Assembly: GCA_029553955.1 (NCBI GenBank)
Contig: JAKPJZ010000110.1
Location: forward strand, 1-64,000
Length of the DNA stretch: 64,000 nucleotides
DNA from: Chloroflexota bacterium
GTDB lineage: Bacteria > Chloroflexota > Anaerolineae > SpSt-313
Direction: 5' to 3'
In this document: piece after piece, positions 43,328 through 53,523 of the stretch
How positions within the stretch are numbered: position 1 is the stretch's first letter
How the letters are laid out: each line of letters begins with the position of its first letter
Made by a program: the position numbers and the translations under genes
The notes under the pieces: model-generated
Told to the model about the DNA's origin: nothing
Database searches by the model: none
The model's input: the letters and a program-made list of their open reading frames with translations, nothing else

Positions 43328-46300
43328 ATGTACCTCAAGCGACTGGAGATCCAGGGGTACAAGAGCTTTGCCGGCCGCGCCGACTTTGGGTTCAACGACG
43401 GGATCACAGCCATCGTCGGCCCCAACGGCAGCGGCAAGAGCAACATTGCCGACGCCGTGCGCTGGGCCCTCGGTGAGCAGAGCTACAGCGCCCTGCGCGC
43501 CAAGCGCACCGAGGACCTGATCTTCAGCGGCAGCGCGCAGCGAGCCAGGATGGGGCTTGCCGAGGTTTCACTGGTCTTCGATAACAGCACCCAATGGCTC
43601 CCGCTCGAGTATGCCGAGGTCACCATCACCCGCCGCGCCTACCGCTCCGGAGAGAACGAGTACTATCTCAACGGCAGCCGCGTTCGCCTGCGCGATATTG
43701 GCGAGCTCCTCACGCGCGCCGGCCTCGGCCGCAATGCCTCGGTCGTCATCGGCCAGGGGCAGGTCGATGCCGCCCTCAGCCTGCGCCCCGAAGAGCGTCG
43801 CTCCCTCTTTGAAGAGGCGGCCGGCGTGCGCATCTACATCGACAAGCGCGACGAAGCCCTGGCGCGCCTCGATGAGACGCGGCGCAACCTGGAGCGCCTC
43901 AACGACATCATCGGCGAGATCGCGCCGCGCCTGGAGAGCCTGCGGCGCCAGGCCGAGCGCACTCACGAACACAACGTCGCCCGGCAGCAGCTCGACGTCG
44001 CCCTGCTGCAGTGGTATGGCTATCAGTGGCAGCGCCAACAGGACCGCGTGGCCCAGGTGGGAGAAAAGCTCCGGCGGCAGGACGAGCACATGCAGCAGCA
44101 GCGCGATCGTCTGCAGCAGATCGTCGCCGATCGCGAGGCCTTGCGCGCCCGCCAGCAGGCCAGCCGCGATGATATCGGCCGCCGCCGCCGCCAAGCCGAC
44201 CGCCTGCGGGGCCAATTCGAGGAGCAGCGCCGCCAGCTCGCCGTGATGCAGGAACGCACCCAGGCCCGGGCGCGCCAGCAGGAGCAGGTGCGGGCCGATC
44301 TGGCCGGCGTCGAGGCGCGCCGGCGCGATATCCTGGCCACCGTCGAGCGCCAGACCCAAGAGCTCGACGCCCTCGGCGCCACCATCGCGGCCCAACAAAC
44401 CGCAGCGTCGGCTGCCCAAGCCCAGTTGGTCGAGGCCGAAGCGGCCCTGCGCCTGCAGCGCGAGGAACTCGAGCGTGCTCGCTCTGCCGCCTTCGAGGTG
44501 GCGACTGCCCAGGCCGCCGCACGCAACCGGCTCGCCCAATTGCACAAGCGCAGCGCCGACGTGGCCCAAGAGGCCGCCGAGCACCGCGCCGCCCTCACCG
44601 ACGCCGAGGCCAAGGTCGAGACGGCACGGCACGACATGGAAGCCGCCGAGGCTAGGCACCAGGAAGCCCTCACGGCACTGGGTCAGGCCGAAGCCGCCCT
44701 ACATCAGGCGGAGGACAGCCTGGCCGCTTCCCTCAGCCGGCTCGACCAGTTCCGCGCCGAGCGCGACGCGGCCCGCGAGGCGCACCAGCGGCTGCGCACA
44801 CAGTACGATGTTCTGCAGCGTGCCCGCAGCCAGGGGTCCCACCTCTATGAAGGCGCACAGGCCGTGATCAACGAGCATATGCCCGGCGTCCTGGGCACCG
44901 TGGCCAGCCTGATCCAGGTGCCTGTCGAGCTCGAGGCCGCCATGGAGGTCGCGCTCGGCGGGCACCTGCAGGATGTCGTCGTCAAGACCTGGAACGACGC
45001 CCTGGCCTGCATCGATCTGCTCAAGCGGCGCGATCGCGGCCGGGCCACCTTCCTGCCGCTCGACTATGTGCGTCCTCCACGGTCGATCCCTGTGCCCAAT
45101 GTGCCCGGAGTGCATGGCGTCGCGGCAACGCTGGTCAAAGCGAGCGCCGAGTACCGCGGCATCTGCGAGCTCTTGCTGGGCAACATTGTCATTGTCGACG
45201 GCCTGCCGGCTGCCCGCAAGGCGCTGGCCGCTGAGCCGCGCCTGGGCCGAGCCGTCACCATAGAGGGCGACGTGGTGGAGGCGCGAGGTGTTGTGCGTGG
45301 TGGCTCGCGGCCCCGCAGCCGTGGCTACCTGGCGCAGGAACGCGAGTGGCGCGAACTCCCCGGCCAGCTCGCGCAGGCGCAGCAGGCGCTGGCCGCCGTC
45401 GAAGCCCAGACGCGTGAAGAGGACAGCAAGCAGCAGGACCTGCGGCGCCAGGTGCGTGAGCTCGGCCAGCGCCTCCAGTCGGCTCGCAGCGCCCTGACTC
45501 AGGAGCAGCAGCGCGCCGGGTCGTTGCGCCAGCGTCACGACCGCCTGGCCCAGGAGCTGAGCTGGCGCCGCTCCCAGGCCGATCAGTCGGCGCGTGTGGT
45601 AGAAGAGCTCGAGAGCGATCTCGCCCAGGTGCAAGGGGAATTGGCCAGCCTCGAGCTGAGCGTGGCTGAGGCCACCCAGCGCGTCGAGACCCTGCGCACA
45701 GGCGCCGAGGATGCGAAGCTCGAGGAGCTGCGCCGTCGGGCCGCCGAATGCGAAACAGCCCTCGCCGTCTCGCAGCGCAGCAAGCAGGCCCAAGAGCAGT
45801 TCATGACCACGCAGCGGGAGGCGCTGGCCCGCGCCGGCGCCGAGGCTCAGGCGCGCCAGGCCAACCTGCAACGCCTCGATCAGGAAGCGGCGGCCCTCGT
45901 CCAGGAACTGGAAGCCGCCAATGCCGCCCTCGCCGAACTGCAGCAGATGCAGCACAGCCTCACTGCTCCACTGGCCGGCGCCGAGGCCGAGTTACAGTCC
46001 TTGGAGCAGCAGTTGGCGTCACTCGAAGCAGAGGATGAGCAGGCCCGCCAGCAGATGCAGGCTCTGCAGACCGAGGCCAACCGTCTGAGCTTTGAGCAGG
46101 AACGGGCGCTGGAGGCCCTCGAAGAGGTGCGCCGGCAGGTGGAGGCCGAACTGGGCCCGATCGAGCCGCCCGACGTCGGCCAACCGCGTCAGTTGCGCCT
46201 CAACCTGGGCAATGGCGCCACGCCCCTCCCGCACATCACCGATCTCCCAGAGGGCCTGGGCCAGCAAGTGAAAGACCTGCGCGCCCTCCTGCGCCGCCTG

Positions 46301-46930
46301 GGTCCGGTCAACCCTGCAGCGCCGGCCGAGTACGAGGAGGTCTTGCAGCGGCACCGGTTCCTCGCCGATCAGATACAGGACCTGACCAAAGCCGCCGAGG
46401 CCACCCGCGAAGTTACGGCCGAGCTGAACCGCGTGATCCGCGAGCGCTTTGGTCGCTCCTTCGCGCGCATCGCCCGCGAGTTCAGCGACTGCTTCAGCAC
46501 GCTGTTCAACGGGGGCTCGGCCAAGCTGCTGCTCACCGAGCCCGACAATCCGGCCGATTCGGGCATCGAGATCATCGCCCGCCCGCCCGGCAAGCGTGCT
46601 CAGAGCCTCGCGCTCCTCTCGGGCGGCGAGAGGGCGCTGACGGCCACATCGCTGCTCTTTGCCCTGCTAAAGGTGAACCCGCTGCCCTTCTGCGTCCTCG
46701 ACGAAGTCGACGCCATGCTCGACGAGGCCAACGTGCACCGCTTCCGCACCTTCCTCGAGAGCCTGGCCCAACAGACGCAGTTCGTCGTGATCACGCACAA
46801 CCGCAATACGGTGGAGGCCGCCTCGACCATCTACGGCATCTCGATGGCGCGGGAAGGCGTGTCGCAGGTCCTCTCGCTCAAGCTGCCCGACAAGGCCGGC
46901 GACAAGACAGCAGCCAGCCCGGCAGCCTAA
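43328..46930 (+). CDS. smc: Chromosome segregation protein SMC
   Basis: 1200 aa. Walker [17 protein letters not shown] (Lys37) is in the N-terminal head. Two long coiled coils rich in Arg/Gln/Glu (about 170-490 and 660-1000) flank a hinge (about 510-650, with [12 protein letters not shown] and [13 protein letters not shown]). The C-terminal head has [18 protein letters not shown] and [15 protein letters not shown]. It forms the condensin ring with ScpA and ScpB. The partner scpB converges on it from 47563; scpA is not in the window. Confidence 0.97.
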   Translation: MYLKRLEIQGYKSFAGRADFGFNDGITAIVGPNGSGKSNIADAVRWALGEQSYSALRAKRTEDLIFSGSAQRARMGLAEVSLVFDNSTQWLPLEYAEVTITRRAYRSGENEYYLNGSRVRLRDIGELLTRAGLGRNASVVIGQGQVDAALSLRPEERRSLFEEAAGVRIYIDKRDEALARLDETRRNLERLNDIIGEIAPRLESLRRQAERTHEHNVARQQLDVALLQWYGYQWQRQQDRVAQVGEKLRRQDEHMQQQRDRLQQIVADREALRARQQASRDDIGRRRRQADRLRGQFEEQRRQLAVMQERTQARARQQEQVRADLAGVEARRRDILATVERQTQELDALGATIAAQQTAASAAQAQLVEAEAALRLQREELERARSAAFEVATAQAAARNRLAQLHKRSADVAQEAAEHRAALTDAEAKVETARHDMEAAEARHQEALTALGQAEAALHQAEDSLAASLSRLDQFRAERDAAREAHQRLRTQYDVLQRARSQGSHLYEGAQAVINEHMPGVLGTVASLIQVPVELEAAMEVALGGHLQDVVVKTWNDALACIDLLKRRDRGRATFLPLDYVRPPRSIPVPNVPGVHGVAATLVKASAEYRGICELLLGNIVIVDGLPAARKALAAEPRLGRAVTIEGDVVEARGVVRGGSRPRSRGYLAQEREWRELPGQLAQAQQALAAVEAQTREEDSKQQDLRRQVRELGQRLQSARSALTQEQQRAGSLRQRHDRLAQELSWRRSQADQSARVVEELESDLAQVQGELASLELSVAEATQRVETLRTGAEDAKLEELRRRAAECETALAVSQRSKQAQEQFMTTQREALARAGAEAQARQANLQRLDQEAAALVQELEAANAALAELQQMQHSLTAPLAGAEAELQSLEQQLASLEAEDEQARQQMQALQTEANRLSFEQERALEALEEVRRQVEAELGPIEPPDVGQPRQLRLNLGNGATPLPHITDLPEGLGQQVKDLRALLRRLGPVNPAAPAEYEEVLQRHRFLADQIQDLTKAAEATREVTAELNRVIRERFGRSFARIAREFSDCFSTLFNGGSAKLLLTEPDNPADSGIEIIARPPGKRAQSLALLSGGERALTATSLLFALLKVNPLPFCVLDEVDAMLDEANVHRFRTFLESLAQQTQFVVITHNRNTVEAASTIYGISMAREGVSQVLSLKLPDKAGDKTAASPAA

Positions 46931-46931
46931 C

Positions 46932-46983
46932 CGCCAGCAGTGGTTCTGATGGGCGCCGGCGCCCATCAGAACCACTGCTGGCG
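46932..46983. repeat. Perfect 52-nt palindrome, no spacer, between convergent smc and scpB
   Basis: The 26-nt arms meet at GGCGCC/GGCGCC (46957/46958) without mismatch, filling almost the whole gap between the two stop codons. Confidence 0.92.
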
Positions 46984-46987
46984 ACCG

Positions 46988-47563
46988 CTAGCCCTTGAGC
47001 ACGCCCGCGCCGGCGTCTCCGTCAGCCGGGGATCCCTGCGCCGCTGCCCCCTTGACCGGCAGCGGCGGCAGTTCCTGCACCTGGCGCAAGCCAAAGTATT
47101 GCAGAAACTCAAAAGTCGTGCCGTAGAGGATCGGTCGCCCGGGTTGCTCCAGGCGGCCGACCTCGCCCACGAGGCCTTTGGAGGTCAACGTGCGCAGCAC
47201 GCCGTCGCAGCTGACGCCGCGGACCGCTTCGATCTCCGCACGTGCAATCGGCTGGCGATAGGCGATGATCGCCAGCACCTCCAGGGCCGCGGGCGAGAGG
47301 CGGTTGGAGAGGTCGAGGCCAAGAAAACGCTCCACGTAGGGGGCCACATCTGCCGAGGTGACGACCTGCACCTTGGCGCCATGTTGCTGGAGCGCCAGCC
47401 CGCCGCCTTCCAGCCAGGCAGCGACCTCGGCCAGCGCCTGCTGCAACTCGGCCACGCCCACTTCGAGGACCTTGGCCAGTTGCTCCATACCGACGGGCCC
47501 TTCAGCGACAAACAACAGTGCCGCGGCTGTGCGCGCGATTGCATGCGTGTCCAATGTCTTCAC
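46988..47563 (-). CDS. scpB: Segregation and condensation protein B
   Basis: 191 aa, tandem winged helices. ALLFVAEGPVGMEQLAKVL, RLSPAALEVLAIIAYRQPIARAEIEAVRGVSCDGVL and LVGEVGRLEQPGRPILYGTT are typical. It binds ScpA and SMC in the condensin complex. GTG 47563 is chosen because homology begins there; the frame upstream has no family similarity. It faces smc across a palindrome, an unusual arrangement since scpB usually follows scpA. Confidence 0.93.
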   Translation of the reverse strand: MKTLDTHAIARTAAALLFVAEGPVGMEQLAKVLEVGVAELQQALAEVAAWLEGGGLALQQHGAKVQVVTSADVAPYVERFLGLDLSNRLSPAALEVLAIIAYRQPIARAEIEAVRGVSCDGVLRTLTSKGLVGEVGRLEQPGRPILYGTTFEFLQYFGLRQVQELPPLPVKGAAAQGSPADGDAGAGVLKG

Positions 47564-47617
47564 GGTCTCCGATCGGCAACAGGATGCAATACTACAGGCA
47601 CTTGGGAGGGGCATCTC

Positions 47618-48190
47618 ATGGCTCGCAGGCAGTGGCTCACCCTCGGCATCGTGCTTACCGGCGCGCTGCTGACGCTTAGCTGCATCACGCCTTGCCTGTC
47701 AATCCCGGGCGGCAGGCTCTCGCGTGGAGAACCCGCCGCCACCGCCACGCCGTTGAACGCCACCGAGTGTGAAGCGGCCATCAAACGTGTCGACGAAAAG
47801 GCGATGGCCTTTGACAACGACACCTTCACTGTCGAGTTCACCGGCCTGGAGCTCACCTGCTACGCCGCCCAAAACCTGGGGCCATCGGCGCCCCTCGCAT
47901 CTCCCAAGATCACGTTCCAGCCCGGCGCCGTGACGGTCGAGGGCGACCTGACCGGCCCAATCCGCGGCCACGTCTCCGTCAGCGGCACCATCCAGGCTGT
48001 CGCCGGCAAGCCGCAGATCACGTTCGAGGCCGCCAGCATCGCTGGCGTGCTCATCCCCGGGGGTTGGCTCACCTCAGTCTCCGACAGCATCTCGGAGATG
48101 CTCCTGCAGAGCAAGGCCAACGTTGTCATCGACACCATCGACGTGCAGGCCGGCCGCATCGTCATCACCGGCCACCAACGCCACCCCTAG
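47618..48190 (+). CDS. Lipoprotein, LmeA/DUF2993-like
   Basis: 190 aa. The signal peptide ends LLTLSC (lipobox). The mature part is beta-rich with alternating hydrophobics (FTVEFTGLEL, ITFQPGAVTVEGDLTG, ARIVITGH-type end), resembling the single-sheet lipid-binding fold of LmeA-like proteins; this is a weak assignment. GGGAGGGGC precedes ATG 47618. Divergent from scpB; the 54-nt gap must hold both start regions. Confidence 0.6.
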   Translation: MARRQWLTLGIVLTGALLTLSCITPCLSIPGGRLSRGEPAATATPLNATECEAAIKRVDEKAMAFDNDTFTVEFTGLELTCYAAQNLGPSAPLASPKITFQPGAVTVEGDLTGPIRGHVSVSGTIQAVAGKPQITFEAASIAGVLIPGGWLTSVSDSISEMLLQSKANVVIDTIDVQAGRIVITGHQRHP

Positions 48191-48208
48191 CCCACCAGCG
48201 CGACGAGG

Positions 48209-48805
48209 TCACTGCAGCGGCAGATCAACCGCAGTGTCTGGGGGCTCGATCGCGGGGCCGGCGCCACTGCCCTGCCTATAGGGCGCCTGGCGGACGTTCA
48301 CGCGCAGCCCGCCGGCCGCCATCTTGAGCCCCAGCTTGCCCTCGATCAGCTCGCGCGTCAACTGGATGACTTCTTCGCTCTTCGCAGGGACGTCCATCAG
48401 CGGGTCAGTCTCCAAGTCGAGCAACACCTGCACCGACGCGCCCTTGCTGATCACCGCCGGCTTCACCTGGGTCACACCCGGCACCTGGCCGATGTGGTAC
48501 TCCAGACTGCGGCAGACCGACTCCGTCGTCAGCTCGACGACGCCCCCGCCGGCCTGCCGCACCTTCACCGTCAACCGCTGCGGCCGGCGCAGCTCGAGCA
48601 CAATGAGCAGCACGGCCAGCAGCAGGAGCACCCCGAGCGCGACCCACGCGATGTACAGGCCCGGCGCCACAGTCAGCGGCTGTGCGCCCCTGACCAGGCT
48701 ATCGAGCGTCGCCAGGCTCGCCCCGGGCCGCCACAGGGCCAGGGTGAGGAAGACGATCAGCCCAAGCGAGAGCACGACAACGAGCACGCGATTAAAGACA
48801 TTCAT
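48209..48805 (-). CDS. Alkaline shock response membrane anchor AmaP-like protein
   Basis: 198 aa. Two TM segments (about 5-25 and 50-72) are followed by an Asp23-like soluble domain (LTVKVRQAGGGVVELTTESV, YHIGQVPGVTQVKPAV, ELIEGKLGLKM). AmaP anchors the Asp23 stress protein to the membrane in Firmicutes; no asp23 gene is seen here. It converges with the preceding lipoprotein gene, 18 nt apart. Confidence 0.75.
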   Translation of the reverse strand: MNVFNRVLVVVLSLGLIVFLTLALWRPGASLATLDSLVRGAQPLTVAPGLYIAWVALGVLLLLAVLLIVLELRRPQRLTVKVRQAGGGVVELTTESVCRSLEYHIGQVPGVTQVKPAVISKGASVQVLLDLETDPLMDVPAKSEEVIQLTRELIEGKLGLKMAAGGLRVNVRQAPYRQGSGAGPAIEPPDTAVDLPLQ

Positions 48806-48864
48806 CGTTCACCTCACCTTCCACAAAGCGGCGCCCGCCACCCGGTAGGCTTCCGAACCTCTGT

Positions 48865-48894
48865 ATTATACTGCCAGATCGCGCTCAGCGTCCA
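48865..48894 (-). promoter_or_regulatory. Promoter of the AmaP-like gene
   Basis: Minus strand: TGGACG (48894-48889), spacer 18, TATAAT (48870-48865). Confidence 0.5.
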
Positions 48895-48992
48895 GTTGAA
48901 GAACCGTCGTGTCTGCCGAAACCCAGCCCCTTGCCTGTCATCGCGAGTAACCCAGGGTCTCCGAACCCTGTGCCCAGCACAGAACCCTGGCC

Positions 48993-49106
48993 TGTCATTG
49001 CGAGGAGGCGGCTGCAGCCGCCGACGAAGCAATCCCCAATGCCCGACGCGGAGTTGCATCGCTCCGCTCGCAACCAGGGGATTGCTTCGCTGCGCTCGCA
49101 ATGACA
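48993..49106. repeat. 114-bp palindromic repeat with TGTCATTGCGAG ends
   Basis: TGTCATTGCGAG (48993-49004) and CTCGCAATGACA (49095-49106) enclose a second pair, GAAGCAATCCCC / GGGGATTGCTTC. A partial unit with TGTCATCGCGAG lies just upstream at 48937-48990. The same kind of repeat is scattered in many bacterial genomes. It fills most of the 307-nt gap before the YfhO gene end. Confidence 0.8.
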
Positions 49107-49112
49107 CTGCTT

Positions 49113-51833
49113 CTACGAGCGCCGCCGCCAGAGGGCAGCCATAACCACTCCCAGCCATGCCGCGATGCTTACGGCGCCCCCAAGGCGCCAGCTCTGCGGC
49201 TCAAAGCTGAACTCGATCACGTGCTCGCCGGGCGGCACGGCCACCGCGCGCAGCACTACATCGGCCCGCTCGATCGGCGCCGGCTTGCCATCCACACGCG
49301 CCGTCCAGCCGGGATAGTAGCTGTCGGCCAACACCAGGTAGGCCTCCGAGGCGGTCTTGACGCGCAGCCGCACCCGCTCGGCCGCGTATTCCTCCACCGC
49401 CACGTCGTCGTCAGCGTGCGACGCCCCGGCCAGCTCCCGGCCGCCCAGCAACACCGCCTCGTGCCGCGGCTCGAGCGCCGGCGCCGTGGTCAGCGCCTCT
49501 GCCTCGCCCTCCGAGCTCGCCACCTGCGTCCGGTGCACCAGGAAAGCCCGGGGCCCGGCCGCCTCGTTTCGGTAGACGGCCACATCGGCGCTGCGATAGA
49601 CGAGCACATGATCGCCCTCCCCGGCCAGCGTGGAGAGCAACTGGCTGCCCCCTTGAGGGTCGATCAAGCGCAGTCGCTCCAGGTGCAGGTAGGCCCGTGG
49701 CATCAGCGGCCGCACCTCGATATGCTGCACCTGCATCGCCTGCGGCAGGGCAAAGGGCGCCAGGTACGTGCGCCCAAGGTGCTCGCGCGGCGGGAACCCC
49801 GACTGCGCCGGCCAGGTGCGCACCGTCTCAGGCCGGCTGTGCTGCACCGTCTCTTGCACATCATCGCGGTCGTAGGCCCATTCAGCCAGGTCCTGGCCCA
49901 CGCGCAGCGTCCACACGGCCTCCTCGCCGCCAGCCCCACGCAGCACGACTTGGCCTACGGGCATGCCGTCGGCCAGGTCGGCCGATTGGCTGAGATACCC
50001 CTCCACTTCGAGGCGTGCTACACTCTGAGTCGGAAAATCGAACGCCCGCCCTGCGGGCGAAGGTGCAAATGGGTCGCCTGTGTCGTACGCCTCTGTCGCC
50101 TCATCGACCGGCAAGAGCTGCGGGATCAGCACATAGCGCACGTTGAGCAGGTCCACCAGCCGCGCGTCGAGCTGCTCCGCTAACCATTGCTGCGTCGTCG
50201 GCACCAGCGGGTAATAGCCGTTGAGGCTCTGCACGCCATGCAGCACCTGGATGTTGGGGTACAGCGACTCGCGCATCACGGGCAGCACCGGCACGATGGT
50301 TTCGGTGGTGTAGATGCGGTAGGGTTCGCTGCCGGCATCGGCCCACAGAAAGTTCAGCACATCGGGGGGGCGCTCGAAATCGGCCGGCGCCATGGTGGCG
50401 TTGTAGGTCCGGTTGTACACCGCGTTGAAAGCGCCCAGGTCGGCCAGCACCAGGCCGATGACCAGCGCCGGCCACAGCACGTGCCATGGCCGCCAGCGCG
50501 TTGCCGCGAGCAGCAGCCCGGTTACGCCGAGCCATACGAGCGGCAGCCAGCGCCAGCCTTCCACGAGGCCGTCCAGCGGCGTCGCCAGCACCCAGGCCGC
50601 ACTCACGCCAATCGGCACGAGCCCGCCCAGCAGTTGCCAGGGCCGGCCAGAGCCCCCTCTCTCGCACACCAACGACCATAGCGAGTCGGCCGTCACTGCC
50701 GCCAGCACGGCGATGCCCAGCGCCGCCCAGAGCAGGTAGCGCGCCGGCGCGCGGAACAGGTTAAAGACCGGCACGCGCACAAGCAAGCGATAGGCCGGGT
50801 TCCAGCGCCCCAGCGTCAGGAGAAACGCCGCCGCCACCACGATCGCCCAGAACACGACCAGCCGATCGCGACGGCGCAGCGGCGCCAGGGCCGCGAACAC
50901 GAGCGGCAGCGCCCCGGCGTAGCCGATCGTTTCCAGCGAGGTGAGCGGATAGGGGTTGCCGCGCACAAAGGGCCACAGCATGGTGGCCCACTGCTGCGGA
51001 CGCAGTGAGAACGAGGTAAAGAACTCGGGGTCGAGCCCATGGCCGCGCTGCGACAGCAGCGTCAGCTCGAGGGTCGGCGTCCACTGCACCATGGCAAGCA
51101 GGCCGCCGGCCGCCAGGGCCAGGCCACACGCCACACACTGGCCGGCCTGGCGCCGCCAAGAGAAGCGCCCGGCCACGCCCAGCGGCCCGGCCGCCGCCTG
51201 GACCACGGCCAGCAGCGCCGACATCAGCGACACTTGGGGGTGCCCGGCCAGGCCCTGCACGCCAAAAATGACGGCCCCCACGGCCCACCGGCGCCAGCCA
51301 CCGCCCTGCGTGGCGCGTTCCACTGCCCACAGCAACAGCGGCAGCCAGGCAATCGCCGCCAGCATGTTGAGGTGATCCACGTGCCCGGTGACGGCCCCGC
51401 CCAGCATGAACACGCACCCCGCCAGGAACGCAGGCCCATGGCGCAGCCCCACCGAGCGCGCATAGGCCACCATGCCGGCGCCGGCCAGCCACAGCGCGAT
51501 CAGCACCGAGTAGTTCAGCGCCGCCGGCAGCGGCAGCAGCCGGTAGAGGAGCAGGTTGACGGGATAGTACGCGCCCGTCTGGCCTTCGGCCAGCACCGGG
51601 TACCCGGCGAAAGCGTCGGGAGTCCACAAGGGGATGTGGCCCGCGGCGAGCGCCTGCGCGTAGACGCTGCGCGCCGGATAGCCCAGGCGAAAGATATCGC
51701 CCACATAGAACACGCCCTGCACAAGAGCCGCCGCCCAGTAGACCCCCACCAGGACGGCCGCCAACCCCACTAGACACACCATCGCGCTGCGCCGGGCGCT
51801 CACCCAGCGCGGAAATGCTACAGGAAGCTGCAC
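49113..51833 (-). CDS. YfhO-family membrane protein
   Basis: 906 aa. About 13 hydrophobic segments span residues 10-450. A large extracytoplasmic beta-rich domain follows (VLHGVQSLNGYYPL, DLLNVRYVLIP, LADSYYPGWTARVDG, RAVAVPPGEHVIEFSFEP), then a last TM segment. In Firmicutes YfhO proteins help glycosylate lipoteichoic acid; the substrate here is unknown. The start is GTG at 51833 (GTGCAGCTTCCT). Confidence 0.88.
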   Translation of the reverse strand: MQLPVAFPRWVSARRSAMVCLVGLAAVLVGVYWAAALVQGVFYVGDIFRLGYPARSVYAQALAAGHIPLWTPDAFAGYPVLAEGQTGAYYPVNLLLYRLLPLPAALNYSVLIALWLAGAGMVAYARSVGLRHGPAFLAGCVFMLGGAVTGHVDHLNMLAAIAWLPLLLWAVERATQGGGWRRWAVGAVIFGVQGLAGHPQVSLMSALLAVVQAAAGPLGVAGRFSWRRQAGQCVACGLALAAGGLLAMVQWTPTLELTLLSQRGHGLDPEFFTSFSLRPQQWATMLWPFVRGNPYPLTSLETIGYAGALPLVFAALAPLRRRDRLVVFWAIVVAAAFLLTLGRWNPAYRLLVRVPVFNLFRAPARYLLWAALGIAVLAAVTADSLWSLVCERGGSGRPWQLLGGLVPIGVSAAWVLATPLDGLVEGWRWLPLVWLGVTGLLLAATRWRPWHVLWPALVIGLVLADLGAFNAVYNRTYNATMAPADFERPPDVLNFLWADAGSEPYRIYTTETIVPVLPVMRESLYPNIQVLHGVQSLNGYYPLVPTTQQWLAEQLDARLVDLLNVRYVLIPQLLPVDEATEAYDTGDPFAPSPAGRAFDFPTQSVARLEVEGYLSQSADLADGMPVGQVVLRGAGGEEAVWTLRVGQDLAEWAYDRDDVQETVQHSRPETVRTWPAQSGFPPREHLGRTYLAPFALPQAMQVQHIEVRPLMPRAYLHLERLRLIDPQGGSQLLSTLAGEGDHVLVYRSADVAVYRNEAAGPRAFLVHRTQVASSEGEAEALTTAPALEPRHEAVLLGGRELAGASHADDDVAVEEYAAERVRLRVKTASEAYLVLADSYYPGWTARVDGKPAPIERADVVLRAVAVPPGEHVIEFSFEPQSWRLGGAVSIAAWLGVVMAALWRRRS

Positions 51834-51920
51834 CGTATCGCCCCCACGCTGCAGGGAATCAGGCCCACAGACCGACTATTCCATGTTGCCTAGTATAAGG
51901 AAACCCCCGCAGGCGCCAAA

Positions 51921-52880
51921 ATGGACCCAATCGCTTCGATCATCCTCACGCTCACCGGCGAGCTCACCCGGCCGGCGCTCACGGTGGAACAAGCCGCGCA
52001 GCGTTCGGTGGACCTTGTCGCCTCTCTGCTCGCAGCCGGTGCGAGATTGACGATCCGCGATGACCGCGCCTGCGACATCGTGCGCGCCCAGAACGCCGGC
52101 CATCAAGACCTGCCGCTGGCGCACCTTCACACGGTGCCCATCCCCCTGCAGCCCGGCGCGGGCTCTGCCGAGAGTGGCATCATCGAGCTCTCGCGGCCAC
52201 CCGACGCATCGCCCTTCTCTGCGGCTGAGGCCGCCCTCCTCGAGGTCATCGCCGCCCAATTGGGCCTGGCCCTCGGCGGCCTGCTGGCTCGCACGGCCCT
52301 GGCCGCCACGGCCGGCGAATTGACGCTGCAGACGGTGCACGCCCTGGTCCGCGCCGCCGAGATGCGCGATCGCTACACCGCCGGCCACTCGGCCCGAGTC
52401 GCCCGCTACGCCGTCGCTCTGGCGACAGAAGCGGGCCTCGAGGCCACCGAAATCGAGAACCTCCGCATCGCCGCCCTCCTGCACGACGTCGGCAAGGTCG
52501 GCATCAGCGACCTCGTCCTCAACAAGCCCGGCTCCCTGACGGCGGAGGAGTGGGCGCACATCCGCGAACACCCGGCCATGGGCTGCCAGATCGTGCAGGG
52601 CGTGGCCTCACTCGCCCCTGCCATGCCACTGATCATGCACCACCACGAACGCTTCGACGGCGCAGGCTACCCCAGCGGCCTCGCAGGCGAGCGGATTCCC
52701 TACGCCGCCCGCATCCTGGCCGTCGCCGATGCCTTTGAGGCTCTCACGGCCACTCGTGCCTACCGCCAGGGCCGCTCCGTGGCCGATGCCCTGCAGGTCC
52801 TCGCCGCAGGCGCCGGCCGCCAGTGGGACGCCGCCATCGTCGCCCGCTGGCAGAGCATCGTCGGCCGCCTCGTCGCCTGA
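51921..52880 (+). CDS. HD-GYP cyclic-di-GMP phosphodiesterase with N-terminal GAF-like domain
   Basis: 319 aa. Residues 1-130 look like a GAF-type sensor. The HD-GYP domain has AGHSARVARYA, LLHDVGKVGI and HHHERFDGAGYPSGLAGERI, which contains the GYP triplet. It would hydrolyse cyclic di-GMP. No diguanylate cyclase is nearby. It is followed by a PilN/PilO-like operon, consistent with control of a surface structure, but that link is inference. Confidence 0.9.
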   Translation: MDPIASIILTLTGELTRPALTVEQAAQRSVDLVASLLAAGARLTIRDDRACDIVRAQNAGHQDLPLAHLHTVPIPLQPGAGSAESGIIELSRPPDASPFSAAEAALLEVIAAQLGLALGGLLARTALAATAGELTLQTVHALVRAAEMRDRYTAGHSARVARYAVALATEAGLEATEIENLRIAALLHDVGKVGISDLVLNKPGSLTAEEWAHIREHPAMGCQIVQGVASLAPAMPLIMHHHERFDGAGYPSGLAGERIPYAARILAVADAFEALTATRAYRQGRSVADALQVLAAGAGRQWDAAIVARWQSIVGRLVA

Positions 52881-52956
52881 CAACCCCTGCTCTGGCTCTC
52901 TTGGCACGGAATATGCTTAGAATCATCAACCCAAGACCGGTTCTGTGAGCGAGGGC

Positions 52957-53523
52957 ATGACAGAAGGCACGCAGCACACACCGTCTCGCCACTTTCTCGC
53001 CGCCCTGCTGCCACAGGGTGCGGCCGTTCTGTGGCTTGCGGCGGCAGCGCTGCTGCTGCTCTCGTTGCCGCTGTTCGCGCTCTTCGACGGCATGCGCGCC
53101 GACGTCACCCGCCTGCGCGTCGCTATCGTCCAGGCCCAGGCAGAGAGCGTCTCGTCTGCCACAGCGGAGGAATTGGCGGCCCTGCGCCAGGCCGCAGCAT
53201 CCGGCCTCGCAGCCGAGGAGCAGGTGAGCGCCGCCATCGCCGCAGCCGGCCTGGGCGTGCCCTGGAATGCTGTGCTGGAGCGTGCACTCCCGGTGCCGGC
53301 CGACGGCATCAGCCTCACTGCGCTCGAGCAGCGCGGCGCCGAACTGCGCATCCAAGGCTTGGCCGGCAGCGAGGCTGCGCTCGCGACATACCTGGCTCGC
53401 CTGGGCGCTGCACCCGTCTTCGACTCCGCCCAGGCTGAGCGTGGCGTCGCATCGCAGCCCGGCGGCCCTGGCCCGTCGATCGCCTTTGCCATCACCCTGC
53501 GCGTGCGAGGGTACCAACCGTGA
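52957..53523 (+). CDS. PilN-like inner-membrane protein
   Basis: 188 aa. A short cytoplasmic N-terminus and one TM segment (VLWLAAAALLLLSLPLFALF) are followed by a coiled-coil stretch and an alpha/beta domain ([38 protein letters not shown]), the layout of PilN from type IV pili or GspL-type proteins. ATG 52957 is preferred because GAGCGAGGG precedes it; GTG 52945 is an alternative. Stop overlaps the next gene (GTGA). Confidence 0.6.
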   Translation: MTEGTQHTPSRHFLAALLPQGAAVLWLAAAALLLLSLPLFALFDGMRADVTRLRVAIVQAQAESVSSATAEELAALRQAAASGLAAEEQVSAAIAAAGLGVPWNAVLERALPVPADGISLTALEQRGAELRIQGLAGSEAALATYLARLGAAPVFDSAQAERGVASQPGGPGPSIAFAITLRVRGYQP

